From Branchipolynoe longqiensis (Eukaryota; Annelida; Polychaeta; Phyllodocida; Polynoidae), in the NCBI GenBank assembly GCA_030323885.1, contig CM059191.1, positions 105,463,456 through 105,527,455 of the forward strand: a DNA stretch of 64,000 nt, given 5' to 3'. Both the position numbers and the translations under genes were made by a program. Every line of letters begins with the position of its first letter. Within the stretch, counting starts at the first letter, position 1. The notes under the pieces were generated by a model. It did no database searches, was not told the DNA's origin, and saw only the letters and a program-made list of their open reading frames with translations. Positions 30,732-41,545 of this stretch are shown in pieces.

Positions 30732-30763
30732 GGTCGTAATGCGAAGCATTACGTTTGATGCGA
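30725..30763. other. Nested palindrome at the YR-A B1/A2 junction
   Basis: Outer arms GCGCATC (30725-30731) and GATGCGA (30757-30763) surround inner arms CGTAATGC (30735-30742) and GCATTACG (30746-30753) with a 3-base centre. The layout is the same as in YR-C although the sequences differ. Confidence 0.7.
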
Positions 30764-31039
30764 GGAGAGGAAGAGACCCTCCCCCGCCCCGGGCTGTCAC
30801 GCTGCGCTCACACCTCACCCGACGCCGCCGCGCGCCGCTCCCTCCCCCGCCCCCGTGTCGCGCAGCATTCGCGCCTCACCCGACGCCCGCTGCTCACCGC
30901 CTCTCGCCCTCCCCCCGGGGGCCGGCAGCATTCACACCTCACCTGCTGTCGCCCGTCCCCCTTCCCTTATAAGGCCGCCCGCCGGCCTCCCTCAGGCACT
31001 CGCCTCCCTGCCGCCTTCCAGCTCTCTTCCCTTTTTCCT
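30732..31039 (+). repeat. YR-A internal repeat A2
   Basis: 308 bp, copy of A1 with a few changes (CCCCCCGGGGGCCGG against CCCCCCTGGCCGG). Confidence 0.9.
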
Positions 31040-31083
31040 CCACCCACCCACCCATCTCTTTCCTCTTTAACCTTTCTCTTTCA

Positions 31084-31356
31084 GTGGAGGGCTCCTCGGC
31101 ACCCCCTCACTGAACATATACATACATTAACTCTGCCTGAACATTCCTACTTTTCCCTTTACATTCCTATCTTGCTCCTCATGAGCCCCATCATTGCATT
31201 GCTCCTCATGAGCCTGTTTATCTGCTCCTCATGAGCCCTATCATTGCTTGTTCCTCATGAGCCTGTTTATTATCTCTTTCTCTCTATGCTCTGTTGAGGC
31301 GTTAATAAAACGACTTTCTTTCCACCCCCGCCTTGCCCTCTTCCTTTTCTCGCATC
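31084..31356 (+). repeat. YR-A terminal repeat B2
   Basis: 273 bp ending TTTTCTCGCATC at the Gypsy junction. AATAAA at 31304-31309 is the likely polyadenylation signal of element RNA. Confidence 0.9.
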
Positions 31357-32057
31357 AAACCCTAGTGAATTACGTGTATGTAGAACAGAGGTAGAGTATG
31401 TGGGACATTTGCTAACAGCTGAGGGCCTTAAGCCAAACCCGGAGCGAGTTCAGGCAATCAATGAAATGGCAACCCCATCCGACAAGTCAGCCATGCAAAG
31501 ATTCTTGGGGATGGTGGGATATGTCCATAAATTTATCCCTAATTTATCGGAGATAGCCAAGCCTTTGAGAATCTTGTTAACAAAAAGTGTAGCCTGGCAC
31601 TGGGATGCACCACAGGAAGACGCATTTAACAAATTCAAAATATTACTAATCACGGCTCCTGTGTTGAAATATTACGAAGTGGAAACAAACCTGACGATGC
31701 AAGTAGATGCATCCAAGTCAGGGCTAGGCACGGCATTGTTTCAGGAAAAAGGCCTATTAGTTTAGCATCAAAAGCATTAGATAAATGTCAGAGTAACTAT
31801 GCTGTCATTGAGAAAGAGATGCTTGCGATCTGCTTCGGCTGTGCCAAATTTCATGAATATATTTTCGGCCAAGAAGTCACGGTCGAGACAGATCACAAGC
31901 CTCTCGTGAATATAATGATTAAACCGATACACGAGTTAACTGCCAGGTTACAGAGAATGAGAATGAGAATACAGAATTATGATTTAAAAGTAGTGTACAT
32001 TAAGGGGACAAATAGTATTTTGCCGATACGCTGTCAAGAGCGCATACAACAAATGTG
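31357..32057 (+). pseudogene. pol: RT thumb and RNase H of the Mag-like Gypsy (after YR-A)
   Basis: RT resumes with VEYVGHLLTAEGLKPNPERV, MQRFLGMVGYVHKFIPNLSE and a LKYYEVETNLTMQVDASKSG RNase H start. A shift in the A-run near 31750 is followed by LASKALDKCQSNYAVIEKEM, LAICFGCAKFHEYIFG and ETDHKPLV. A further shift occurs near 32025 before an ADTLSR-like end in another frame. Confidence 0.85.
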
Positions 32058-32222
32058 AAACCGCATAATTTATATGATGCATCAATGTCTATTGCAGCTA
32101 TAAGCTACGTTGAGGAAGAGTTGGAGGAAATAGCATATGAAACCAACAGAGATCCAACTCTAAACAAGCTAAAAGAATATGTTTAACAAGGTTGGCCCAC
32201 TGAAAAAGACACTCCTCCTGAA

Positions 32223-33166
32223 ATGAAGCCATATCAAACATATAAAGACGATTTGACAATACATAGAAATGTAATAATGAAAAACACACGAATAATAATT
32301 CCACACAAATTGCAAAAAAATATGCTTAAAAAAATACACAGCTCACATCTCGGTGTCGTTAAATGTAAACAGCTGGGCCGGGATTACATTTTCTGGCCGG
32401 GGTTAGATAAACAAATACAAGATACGGTATCGAGATGCACTGTATATGTCTGGAGGAGAGAAATCGGCCACAAAAAGAACCATTGATTAACCATGAAATA
32501 CCACAGATTCCGTTCTATAAGGTAGGAGCGGATTTATTTTATTATGAACATGAAAACTATTTATTGATTGTTGACTACTTTTCAAAATATCCTGAAGTAA
32601 TTAAATTGGTAAATACCACAACGAGCACAGTAATCGAGGGCATGAAAGAGTGTTTCAGCCGGCATGGCATACCAAAGGAAGTCGTTTCCGATAACGGACC
32701 ACAGTTCGTAAGCGAGGAGTACAGAAAATTTGCAGTGCAATATGGTTTTCAGTCAAATCGTTCAAGTCCGTTATACACGCAAAGTAATGGGCAAGCTGAA
32801 AGAGCAATACAAACCGTAAAAGCATTGTTAAAAAAGGCCAAGGCAAATAACACAGATGTTAATCTAGCTTTATTAGCTTACCGAAATACCACCCTTGACA
32901 TACTAAAAGCATCCCCAGCCCAGCTCCTTATGAGCAGGAGGCTAAGGTCAAATATACCTATGATACCAAAGTTATTGAAACCAGCAATACAAACAACACA
33001 ACAGTTACAATTCAAATGTGTACAAAACAAACAGAAATACTACCATGACCGAAATGCGAAAAGACCGCATAATGAACTACAACAAAATGACAAAATACGA
33101 TATATAAACCATGAAGGGGCATGGAAAGAAGGCACAGTTGTAGATATAAACCACAGGAACAGATGA
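32223..33166 (+). pseudogene. int: Integrase of the Mag-like Gypsy
   Basis: The zinc-binding part (IHSSHLGVVKCKQLGRDYIF and SRCTVYV) is in one frame. After a shift near 32440 the DDE core is open: D in VGADLFYYEH, D in VVSDNGPQFVSEE and E in SNGQAERAIQTVK. A C-terminal part with KQKYYHDRNAKR runs to 33166. The second Cys of the HHCC finger falls at the frame break. A degraded tail with basic residues continues to about 33420. Confidence 0.85.
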
Positions 33167-33933
33167 GACTATCTGATTAGAAATAATGAGAATAGAATAT
33201 TAAGAAGAAACAGAACTCTCATTGTAAAGGAACAGAGCCTAGGGACGAACATGCAGACCCGGTCAAAGGTAACAGCTGATAACCAATCAAAACATAAAAA
33301 CACAGCCAAAGGACCAACACTTGTTCCCAAGGCCACCGATCAATCAAGAAAGAATGCAATTAGGGCGCCGTACACAACGCGATACGGCAGAGTAGTCAGG
33401 CCAAGCTGTAGGCTAAACGATTGATGACGACTGAATGAAGTAAAAATATTGGAAATCCAAAATTGCAGTGAGAAGTGTATACTGATAAAATGTTTGAAGC
33501 CAAGATTGATGTTAGTATGATGTTAGTATGAAGTTGAAAACAACCATGAAACAAGTTTTTTTGTTTTTTTTAAATTTTGAGAAAGCGCGATAGCGCGAGA
33601 AAAGCAACAGCCACTAAAAAAAATTATATTTAAATTTAAATTAAAATTTTTTTTTTAAAGAAAAGAAAAATAAGAATAAGATAATGTAACAGAGAGCAAG
33701 GTAGTATATATAGGATATGCCGAAATAGAGGTGGCATACGAGTGAAAATCAAAACCATTGAACCAAATATATATCGTGATTGATTATTTATCAACTGTAT
33801 TGAAGGTCCTGTAAATGTGAATCACATTGTAACAAGCATAACTGTAAAACAGATGGTTGTGGGAAAAGATTTGATTTAAATTTGATTATTATACATATTG
33901 GGTCATGTCGATTATACAATGTTGTTCCATGAT
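33167..33933 (+). other. 3' untranslated region of the Mag-like Gypsy
   Basis: AT-rich, with poly(A)/poly(T)-like runs at about 33550-33660. No gene. Confidence 0.5.
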
Positions 33934-33944
33934 AAAAAGGGAGA
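33934..33944 (+). other. Polypurine tract
   Basis: AAAAAGGGAGA directly before the 3' LTR, the expected plus-strand primer site. Confidence 0.75.
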
Positions 33945-34098
33945 TGTGATGTATGGACACACCGGTCTATGTATGGGAGTCGGGAACCAGCGAGAGGTCA
34001 TGTGAGGAGGCAACAAGGTAAACAGTGGGCCAATAAACTGGGACTTGCTATCCTGAGTCACAGCCGTCAACGTCTGGTTATTTCTAGGGGATCTTACA
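33945..34098 (+). repeat. 3' LTR of the Mag-like Gypsy
   Basis: 154 bp, same length as the 5' LTR, with about two substitutions (GATGTATGG against GATGTAGGG; TTCTAGGGG against TTCTACGGG). Confidence 0.9.
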
Positions 34099-34302
34099 AG
34101 GCCTTGGAGACAGCAGATTGTACTCTGATTGGTGGATCGAACCATGTGACCACTGCCATCTTGGATTCTAGAAAACCTATATAAGTAATAAATGAAGGAG
34201 TCTCACTCTCCTACTTTCACTCTTCACCTATTTTCCTTCATTACCTGTATTGCTTTCCCTTGGCTTGTCCACACCACCACACCACCAGCCGGCGACTTTA
34301 CA
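34099..34302 (+). repeat. Solo LTR, right half
   Basis: Continues the LTR split at 23955; matches 3193-3394 and ends CCGGCGACTTTACA. Confidence 0.85.
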
Positions 34303-35242
34303 ATAGGCTTCTGCAGTAACAGGTTCTATCAAATTGCCTTAGTATCGCAAACTATGCAGTGACAAATGTTTAATAAGTACACCAGTATCTATGTTTGACA
34401 TGTAGAATCAAGTCTAGATAATTGTTTTGTTTTGAAAATTTGATATTTTCATCAGACTATGTGGCTCTAATGTTAGACCTCGTTCCTGGTGACCGCAGTA
34501 TTATTTATATTATTACACAAGTAGGAGATAAGACAATAAAGTTGGTTGTCTTACTAGCAACTAATGAAATTAACAAGCTATGTTAGCAATGCAAAAAAAA
34601 GAAGTAAATGGTCTAATGCGAAGTAAGTATTTTGACTGCGTGCAATCTACAGTTATAACCCATAAACAAGAAACAACATTAAAAAAAAGACATTTTTGGA
34701 AAAGTACAATTCAAAAGATTTGCATCAAATTGGACTAGTGCTGCCCCACGGTGTAGACAATTGTTACCACACTTATCCGTTATGGGCAGGGTAAATAAAT
34801 TCATAACGAAAACAAATACAAATCCTAAATCTCTTCATTGAAGTATAGAAGAGAAAAGGAAATTCCATCTAAGCACCTCTCTGTCCATCCATAATAATAT
34901 TGTAAATATTGGGTCGAACCAACTTAGACGACAAGAGATTTGATATAACTTCCAAGTTTTCAACACTGTTTGCACTCACCTCATATGTTTTCTTTTTATG
35001 TAGGTAATACCACAGACAGTCAACCTGTATAGAAAGGAAGTATGTGCTGTTCGAACGAAAAGCAAGGATTTTGATTGCATTAACATCAACATACCCAAAG
35101 ATGAAACCATCGGTAAGAAATGAAATGAGCATTTCTTTTTCATTGAATAAAGTTATGATGGGTCATGTATTTATATTACAATTACACACCAGCCTATCCA
35201 GCAGTATATATAATGGTTATACAATTATATGATAGGATACTC
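34303..35242. other. AT-rich non-coding stretch
   Basis: No gene or known repeat recognised. Open frames here are short and lack domains. Confidence 0.4.
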
Positions 35243-35408
35243 TGTGTAACATATCTGTAGCTGAGTACCCGAATGCTAGCCGACGACAAAGGCCTACATC
35301 ACAGGTCACCTGACCGCCGGCAGTTGTACCTTGATCCCTAATAAAGAGTCACTCGCTGTACATAACTCGCTGTACATAACTCAATGTGTCAAGACATCTT
35401 GTTTTACA
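35243..35408 (+). repeat. LTR of a third Mag-like Gypsy
   Basis: Inferred from a TGTGTAAC start, TTTTACA end, an internal AATAAAGAGTC, and the abutting primer site TGGTGTCAGA. It contains CGCTGTACATAACT twice in tandem. There is no second LTR, so the left boundary is a proposal. Confidence 0.5.
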
Positions 35409-35640
35409 TGGTGTCAGATTCTCTCTATGACGGCTTCTGCGCTATCAGGGGTAAAGACCCCAGGACTGCTCGTAATGACCAACAATGCCAGCAGCAACTG
35501 GAAAGCTTGGATAAGGGTATATAAAATATTTGCCATGGCAACAGGAGTGACAGACCGGATGGAATGTGTGCAATGCTGCACCTTTTTGCATGTAGCGGGC
35601 GCAAAAAGTATTTGCCAACATGACTTTTGGGCCAGGTGAG
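35409..35640 (+). pseudogene. gag: Gag N-terminal fragment of a third Mag-like Gypsy
   Basis: MTASALSGVKTPGLLV, NWKAWIRVYKIFAMATGVTD and CCTFLHVAGA align with the capsid starts of the elements at 24141 and 53193. The frame stops near 35638, and the remaining element is missing where YR-B material begins. Confidence 0.75.
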
Positions 35641-35719
35641 GACAACAAAATTGAACTGCTGATCAGATCGTTCAAAGCTGATCAGATCATTCAAAATTAA
35701 ACTGCTGATCAGATCGTTC

Positions 35720-35856
35720 AAAGCTGACTGTGCGGGCAAGGCAAACTTAGTGATCACACAATATCCTTGCGTGGCCATCGTGGTTGTGCCAAGTCCCTGG
35801 GGCGAGGATGGCGCGGTGGAGGGTCATGAGGTATTTGTGGGTCCCCCGGTCGTAGT
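35720..35856 (-). pseudogene. Recombinase N-terminal fragment of YR-B (inverted)
   Basis: Minus-strand codons from 35856 give a segment with LMTLHRAILAPGTW. This aligns with the recombinase starts of YR-C (GLTAGTW) and YR-A (ALAPATW), with the same spacing of 23 codons from the domain edge. TTTCTCTTCCCCAG directly precedes it, resembling a 3' splice site. Confidence 0.6.
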
Positions 35857-35943
35857 CTGGGGAAGAGAAAGTTACAGGTCATGGGTAAACATTTGGGGGG
35901 AATGCGTGGTCCTTATGCGGGTGATTCCCCTTATGCGGCACTG

Positions 35944-37230
35944 CTAGCGAACAATATCAAGGGCGACCCGAGAGTAATGCACGCGGCTCAGGGTATTTGG
36001 AAGGACCAGCTCGAAATCCGGCTTGTGCTGGACTGTGATCATGAATGAGCCGAGCGCTGCGATGAGCAATATCTCGTAGGCGCAGGCTCCCAGGGTCGGG
36101 TCCGTGGCATGGCCCGACTCGAGGGCCAAAGCCGACGCTGTATTGTCGGTGTTGACGATGACCTCGTACCCGCCCGGGGCCTCAGGCCTGAGGAACTGCA
36201 CTGCAAGGACGAGGTTCACTGCCTCGAGCTCGTGTATGGTCGGGTATGTGATGACCATCTCCTTGTCGTAGGGCTGCAAGAAACACCAGTCCCGGGAGAA
36301 TGAACCCACCCTGGTGAGGCAGGAGTCGCACTCGATGACTCAGCAGGGGCGCGACTGGGGCGGGAGGAGGCGTTTCCTCTGGCCGCGAAGTCGTGGAACC
36401 AACGGACGTCGCGCCTGAGGTCCATGTCCATGTCGGCGGGGCCGCTGGCGGGGGTGGCCCATAGGCTGCAGAGGATCCGACACATAAACTTCATGGCCTC
36501 TGGCACACAGGTGCTTATGTGGGTGAGGTGGCCCACTAGCGACTGGAGGGCCTTCCTGGTGAGGGTCGGGCATGCGAGCCAGAGCTCGCAGTCGCTGACG
36601 ACCTCCTCAAGCTTCCGGTATGTGGAATGTGGAGGACCAGTGCCTCCATGTCGAGCTCTATCCCCACCCAGACCAGCTTCACGGTTGGGGGGCAGCACTT
36701 GTCGGGAGCGAGGGCCAGCCCAAGCGCGGCGCAGATCTCACGGAGGGTGTCGAAGGCACGCATCGCATCCAAGAAGGACACCTCGCAGCCGATGAAGTCG
36801 TCCACATAGACGAGGCTGAAGAAGCCTCGCTGCTGTAATATCCAGGACACGGCCGCAGTCACGCGGATGCAGGCCATGCCTGAGGTAAGGCAGCCAAATG
36901 TCAGGGCGATGTCCAGCTACAGGCGGCCGTCGACGGTGATGCAGAAGATGGGGGCTCGACAAGGGGTCCGCCCGAAGCTGGCGGTAGGCCCGGGACACAT
37001 CCGTGGACCAGCAAAACACGCCTCTTCTCTCGTGAGCCACCCAGCGTGATGTGGTGGGCGTGGTCGGGGTCTTCGCGGTCGTTCCGGGAGGTGGGGGTCG
37101 TCGGGCCGGGCGCCCTGTAGTTCGCCGGGAAGCTGAACTCGAGGTGGTCGACCAGGAGAACGTTGTGGTGCCCTTGAAGCATCTCGTTTCTGATAGGGAT
37201 GCTGAGGTCGGAGGTGACCGGAACTCGGGG
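35944..37230 (-). pseudogene. RT-RNase H remnant of YR-B (inverted)
   Basis: Minus-strand pieces in several frames: VDHLEFSFPANY, WSTDVSRAYRQLRADPLSS, FSLVYVDDFIGCEVSF (catalytic Asp pair), VKLVWVGIELDMEALV, and RNase H pieces TIHELEAVNLVLAVQF, VIVNTDNTASALALESGH. About 60 residues between the N-terminal block and the STDVSRAYRQ motif are deleted, and there are several frameshifts. Confidence 0.8.
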
Positions 37231-37887
37231 GTCATCCCTCGGGCCGCCCTCCTCCTCGGCTACTACGGGATGTTAAGACAGTCTAGCCTCCTCTCCCCCA
37301 GGCCCGAGGGGCGGGGCGGCCCCCACACCATCACCCGCGACGACGTCGCGTGCGCCCCCGGCGGGCTCCGGGTAACCCTCCGTGGCTCAAAGACGATCTC
37401 GTTGCCCTGGGGGGTGGTCACCCTCTTTATCCCCGTCTCACCATGCTCGCAGCTCTGCCCTGTCGCAGCCTGGAACGCCACCCTCGCCCTTGTTCCCGCG
37501 GGCCCGGCCGACCCGGCGTTCATCATGCACTCGGGCCGCCCCCTGGACCCTCGGACCCTCATGGGCGTCCTCCGAAGCACCCTTCAGGCCCTCTCCATGC
37601 TCACCTCCAAGACCTTCACTCTCCACAGCCTACGGCGAGGCGCCACCCAGGCCTGTCAGCGAGCAGAAGTGCCTCTTGCAGACATCATGGCCCAGGGCAC
37701 TTGGACCTCTGGGGTGGTACACGCCTACCTCCCCCACATCACCCCTTCTGCTGCCCCTCGTGCCCTCTCCTCCGTTTTGGTGGAGGGCTCTTCGGGGCCC
37801 CCCATCCCCCTGACGTTACCCACAAACACTGACTTTTACCTCATTGCATTGCTGTTTAGTTTAGTTTGTTACCTCTATCTTACTTGA
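37231..37887 (+). pseudogene. Recombinase catalytic core of YR-B
   Basis: Starts abruptly inside the domain (VIPRAALLLGYYGMLRQSSL) and keeps every catalytic block: first Arg in MLRQSS, LHSLRRGATQ, GTWTSG and VHAYLPH. The C-terminal tail (VEGSSGPP) runs into B1. The N-terminal half is on the other strand at 35.8 kb, so no whole enzyme can be made. Confidence 0.85.
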
Positions 37888-37997
37888 CATTTGCTTATTG
37901 TACTTTCTTCATTTGACTCTGTATGTCCTTCTCGCATGTGAATAAAGCACTCTTATTCCACCCCCGCCTTGTCTTAATTCCTCCTTCGTGGTGCATC
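37780..37997 (+). repeat. YR-B internal repeat B1
   Basis: 218 bp; matches B2 with small changes. Contains GTGGAGGGCTCTTCGGGG and an AATAAA signal. Confidence 0.85.
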
Positions 37998-38233
37998 GGT
38001 CGTAATGCTTGCATTGCGTTTGATTCGCAGCGAAGGAGGAGTGTACCCCCCTTCTACCCTCCCTCTCCTCCTGCCTCCCCGCCGCTGACCGTTGGGCTAT
38101 GTAACACCCCCACTCCCCTCAGCCCTTATAACCAGGCCCTGCCTCCAGCCACTCCTCCTCCAGCCGCCTCCAGTAGCGTTCCCCTGCATTTTTCTTCTGC
38201 ACACCCACCATTGCTTAGTTCCTTCTTCTTAGG
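37998..38233 (+). repeat. YR-B internal repeat A2
   Basis: Starts GGTCGTAATGCTTGCATTGC, the palindromic family start, and holds TTATAA at 38126-38131. No A1 remains. Confidence 0.8.
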
Positions 38234-38449
38234 GTGGAGGGCTCTTCGAGGCCCCCCATACACCCTGGCATTACCCATGAACACTGACTTTTGCCTCATT
38301 GCATTGCTGTTTAGTTTAGTTTGTTACCTCTATCTTACTTGACATTTGCTTATTGTACTTTCTTCATTTGCACTCTGTATGTCCTTCTCGCATGTGAATC
38401 AAGTGCTCTTATTCCACCCCAGCCTTGTCTTCCTCCTTCGCTGTGTATC
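38234..38449 (+). repeat. YR-B terminal repeat B2
   Basis: 216 bp ending GCTGTGTATC at the flank. Confidence 0.85.
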
Positions 38450-39630
38450 AACAGACAATAAATTAAAACAAGACTTGGTTGATCACAGATCAACAAACAA
38501 GATGTTTCACAAGAAAACAGTTTTTAAACAGTTTTGGTAAATACATGGCGTCGATGTCAAATTTTCACATTTTCCCTTCAGCACAATCATACAAACATTT
38601 TTTTATACATTTTGTGGGATAGATTAAATGCATGTAGTATTGCTAACATTCTCAACACACAGAGGGAACAATAATTAATTGACTTCCTACTAAAATAAAT
38701 AAAGAATTAATTATCACCATTGTAATATGGAAACCAAATATGTGGTACCTAGTTTCAGAGAATGACCAATATACATATGTATATATTGGATGTATAAATA
38801 TATTTGTCGTTCTTCATAAATCTACTGTAGGGCTTGGCATTGTCAGTCGATTCATTGGACCAGGCCTGTCAAACCTGTCGTCTAGGTGAAGTTGGGGCCA
38901 AAGTGCAGGGTTGGTCTACAAGGAGTGCAGCTCCTTGCAGTCCTCAAGAACCAGGATCCCTTCCTCCACCGACACGAGCCACGACTCATATCAAACGAGG
39001 AACTCCATTTGTCTCCCTTCATGATATGTAGGGGGTGCAGAGGAGCTATCCTGCATTATGTGACATGTGGTCACATACGTACGAATCCCTGACCACATGA
39101 GCAGTCAGAACTGTGATTAAGCCAAGCATATTCGATGTAAAGCAGAAAGACACACATGAAGTTGCTGTCAACAGAGACTTCTGGAATGTGCGATCTCAAC
39201 TCTTTTGCCACTTTCCTTATGACACCTGTATTTGCACTTGCGGTGATAGAGTTAGTCACACCCTGCATACAACTCTGGTGGTCACACGTAGCCAGCGTCA
39301 TGACTACGGCCATTGTTATCTCTGACTTCTCAAAGCACCACCCCCCCACCACACACCTAAATGTGACCATCCTTATATCATTGACACATAGACCCACTAA
39401 TAAGTAATATATTATACTAGACCATGAAGCCCTACACAAGTCATGGAATGCAGGTATGAAACTACACTGCACTTCATGTACACAATGTCATTATAATATT
39501 TGCATATTGGACTACATAAATAAACGCTTTACCTAAAACAACACATTCCACATGTGTGGGATGTATGCTTGATGGATATGAATAGATAAGTCAATATTTA
39601 ATGTAATACTATGCCCTATATCTTCATCAG
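38450..39630. other. Non-coding stretch upstream of the first EGF exon
   Basis: No gene recognised. A minus-strand open frame of 133 codons (39071-39472) has no motif and no neighbouring signals and is left uncalled. This region is presumably an intron of the EGF gene. Confidence 0.4.
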
Positions 39631-39849
39631 GAGTCCAGTGGAGTGAGTGGGAAGGGACTTATCCAGACAAAATGCGGAAGATGAGAGTTACAGTTGGCAC
39701 TAATACTATCTCCTGCCCTTATGAAGAAAGGTTCTTCAACGTGGATGAATGTGCTTCAGACCCCTGTCGAAATAACGCAACATGCATTGATGGTGTTGAT
39801 AAGTTTACATGCTTATGTGTACCAGGCTATACAGGACCACAATGTATCA
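39631..39849 (+). CDS. EGF-repeat protein, exon 1 in window (WSxW segment plus EGF domain)
   Basis: A 219-nt exon between acceptor TTCATCAG and donor GTAAGT, phase 1 at both ends. The first 35 or so codons contain QWSEWEG, a WSxW motif as in thrombospondin type 1 repeats, but with only one Cys. One EGF-like domain follows: [15 protein letters not shown], then [20 protein letters not shown]. All six Cys are present. CASDPC fits the O-glucose site C-x-S-x-P-C, and CRNNATC fits the O-fucose site. The D-E-C start and C-x-D spacing fit a calcium-binding EGF. The protein is expected to be extracellular or the ectodomain of a membrane protein. No signal peptide or membrane segment is in the window. 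Confidence 0.85.
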
Positions 39850-39927
39850 GTAAGTTCCCATATTTACAATTCTATTTGGGCTTTGTGATTCAATTGTGAT
39901 GATCTTTCAAAGATATTAATGATATGA

Positions 39928-40188
<261 letters not shown>

Positions 40189-40325
40189 TAACTTATTGTC
40201 TATCGGAAATCAATTAAAGTGAACTGGTATACCTCTTCGCGAAAACAAACAAACTTGGAATAATTCTCATTTGTGCCACAGGGTGGTGCATGCTTAGTAT
40301 TGAACTTTGCCATATGTGTAGGGCC

Positions 40326-40428
40326 TATATATGTGTATATATGCATGCATTTGTGTATATATGCATATATACGTGAGTATATATACATATATATGTGGAT
40401 ATATATGCGTATATATGCATATATGTGA
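40326..40428. repeat. (TATATG)n-type microsatellite, left part
   Basis: Alternating TATATATGCATATATG-type units. Open frames on both strands here are artefacts of the repeat. Confidence 0.85.
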
Positions 40429-41382
40429 AGTGGGAGAGATTACTCGACCGATGGAAATGCGGACTGGGCTGATTAGATCGCATTCTGAAATGTGGGCTAC
40501 TCACCAGGCTCACATTTGCCACCATTTGCGGGGCCGGGTTACCTGCTGTAATGCGTTGCTAGGAGATGTCAATTGTGACTTTCCTAGCAATGGTGGAAGG
40601 TCGAGCGCTCGGGCTCCGACCCATCAGACGTGTTTCTGCATGCTCTGATGTTTAAGACAAGATTTAGACTTTTATTGTCGAAATTCCAAACTTATTTAAC
40701 TTAACTAATGCGGGAAGGGATATACTTATTGTATTTAATCGGTATTCAGTGAAATCAATCTATGAAAGAACTCTTATTGTACTAGTTAGGGTAAGAATAC
40801 AGCTGTGAGCTCTTGGAAAGGTGAATTGGAACGTTCCTTGCATTCTTTACTATCCTCCAGTCTTCTTGTAGATTAACCGCTATGGTCAACCTGATATTTG
40901 ATTGCTTTATAGGTAATTAAGGGCCTTATGTCTGGTAAGCCTTATGCAGCCGATCAACCCATCTGCAGGGGGAGATAATAACTGACATATTACCAGAATT
41001 AACATAGTGCTATTTGGCTGAAAATAAGACAGTAACTTAGGCTGATTATCAGTGACAGAAGCAGAGACACAGGGAGCGTCTGCTTAGTTCTGGATTAATT
41101 CAAACATAATAATACACACGAAATGGCGGGGAGGATAGCCAGTTAGTCAAAATAACAAGTAATTGTTTTGGTATAATAAATGCGAGCAGGGACAAAGAAC
41201 CATATTTATATGATACTCTGGCTGTCCGCCCTTAGCCCGGGAATGACAACGACGGCGACGGTCTACCTGCAGACGGGATGGGAGGCGGCGGCAGGCCCCC
41301 GGAAATTCACATGGAAATAATGACATAAATTAACACGTGGGCTCACCTTAGGCAGGGGCAGAATAGCCTAATGGTTAAATAT
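40429..41382. repeat. About 957-bp dispersed repeat, copy 1
   Basis: Aligns from AAGTGGGAGAGATTACTCG to TAGCCTAATGGTTAA with 43531-44489, including TTGGAACGTTCCTTGCATTC and GGAAATTCACATGG. It interrupts the surrounding TATATG microsatellite, and ATATGTG occurs on both edges (possible target duplication). The end TAGCCTAATGG fits a pol III A box. Confidence 0.75.
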
Positions 41383-41545
41383 GTGTCTATATATGAATGT
41401 AAATGCGTGTATATGTGTATACATATGCAAATCTGCATATCTATGCGTATATATACATGTATATGTGGATATATGCATATGTATGCATACATGTGTCTAT
41501 ATATTTATATATATATGTACATGTATACACATACACTGTGTGGGG
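41383..41545. repeat. (TATATG)n-type microsatellite, right part
   Basis: Continuation of the repeat seen at 40326-40428, split by the 957-bp repeat. Confidence 0.8.

Larger units (their letters stand above)
26106..31356 (+). mobile_element. YR-A: GC-rich Ngaro-like element inserted in the Gypsy RT gene
   Basis: Order A1 (26106-26411), Gag, RT-RNase H, tyrosine recombinase, B1 (30459-30731), A2 (30732-31039), B2 (31084-31356). Removing exactly 26106-31356 puts the two halves of the host Gypsy RT back in register with no duplicated base, as expected for recombinase-mediated integration. It is far more GC-rich than the element it sits in. Gag has a frameshift and a stop; RNase H and the recombinase each have a stop. 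Solo termini of the same family are at 12914-13424, and a rearranged relative (YR-B) at 35.7-38.4 kb. Confidence 0.92.
23956..34098 (+). mobile_element. Mag-like Gypsy element with 154-bp LTRs, carrying a nested YR element
   Basis: Two 154-bp LTRs (23956-24109 and 33945-34098) differ at about 2 positions, so the insertion is fairly young. It has a tRNA-Leu-type primer site, a Gag-protease-RT frame, RNase H, integrase and a polypurine tract in standard order. It lies in a solo LTR and is itself interrupted at 26106-31356 by YR-A. Frameshifts at about 25775, 31755, 32025 and 32165, and a stop at 25846-25848 in RT, disable it. No clear target duplication is seen; a few bases of the target seem to have been lost. 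Confidence 0.88.
35700..38449. mobile_element. YR-B: rearranged Ngaro-like element
   Basis: The 3' part (recombinase core, B1, A2, B2; 37231-38449) is on the plus strand and has the family layout. The block 35720-37230 holds RT, RNase H and the recombinase N-terminus on the minus strand. An internal inversion with breakpoints near 35700 and 37230 explains this. Gag and A1 are missing. It is related to YR-A but clearly diverged. Confidence 0.8.

Noticed and set aside
39071..39472. 133-codon minus-strand open frame before the EGF exons
   Set aside because: No motif, no splice or transcription signals, and overlapping frames on the other strand; length is within chance for this region.
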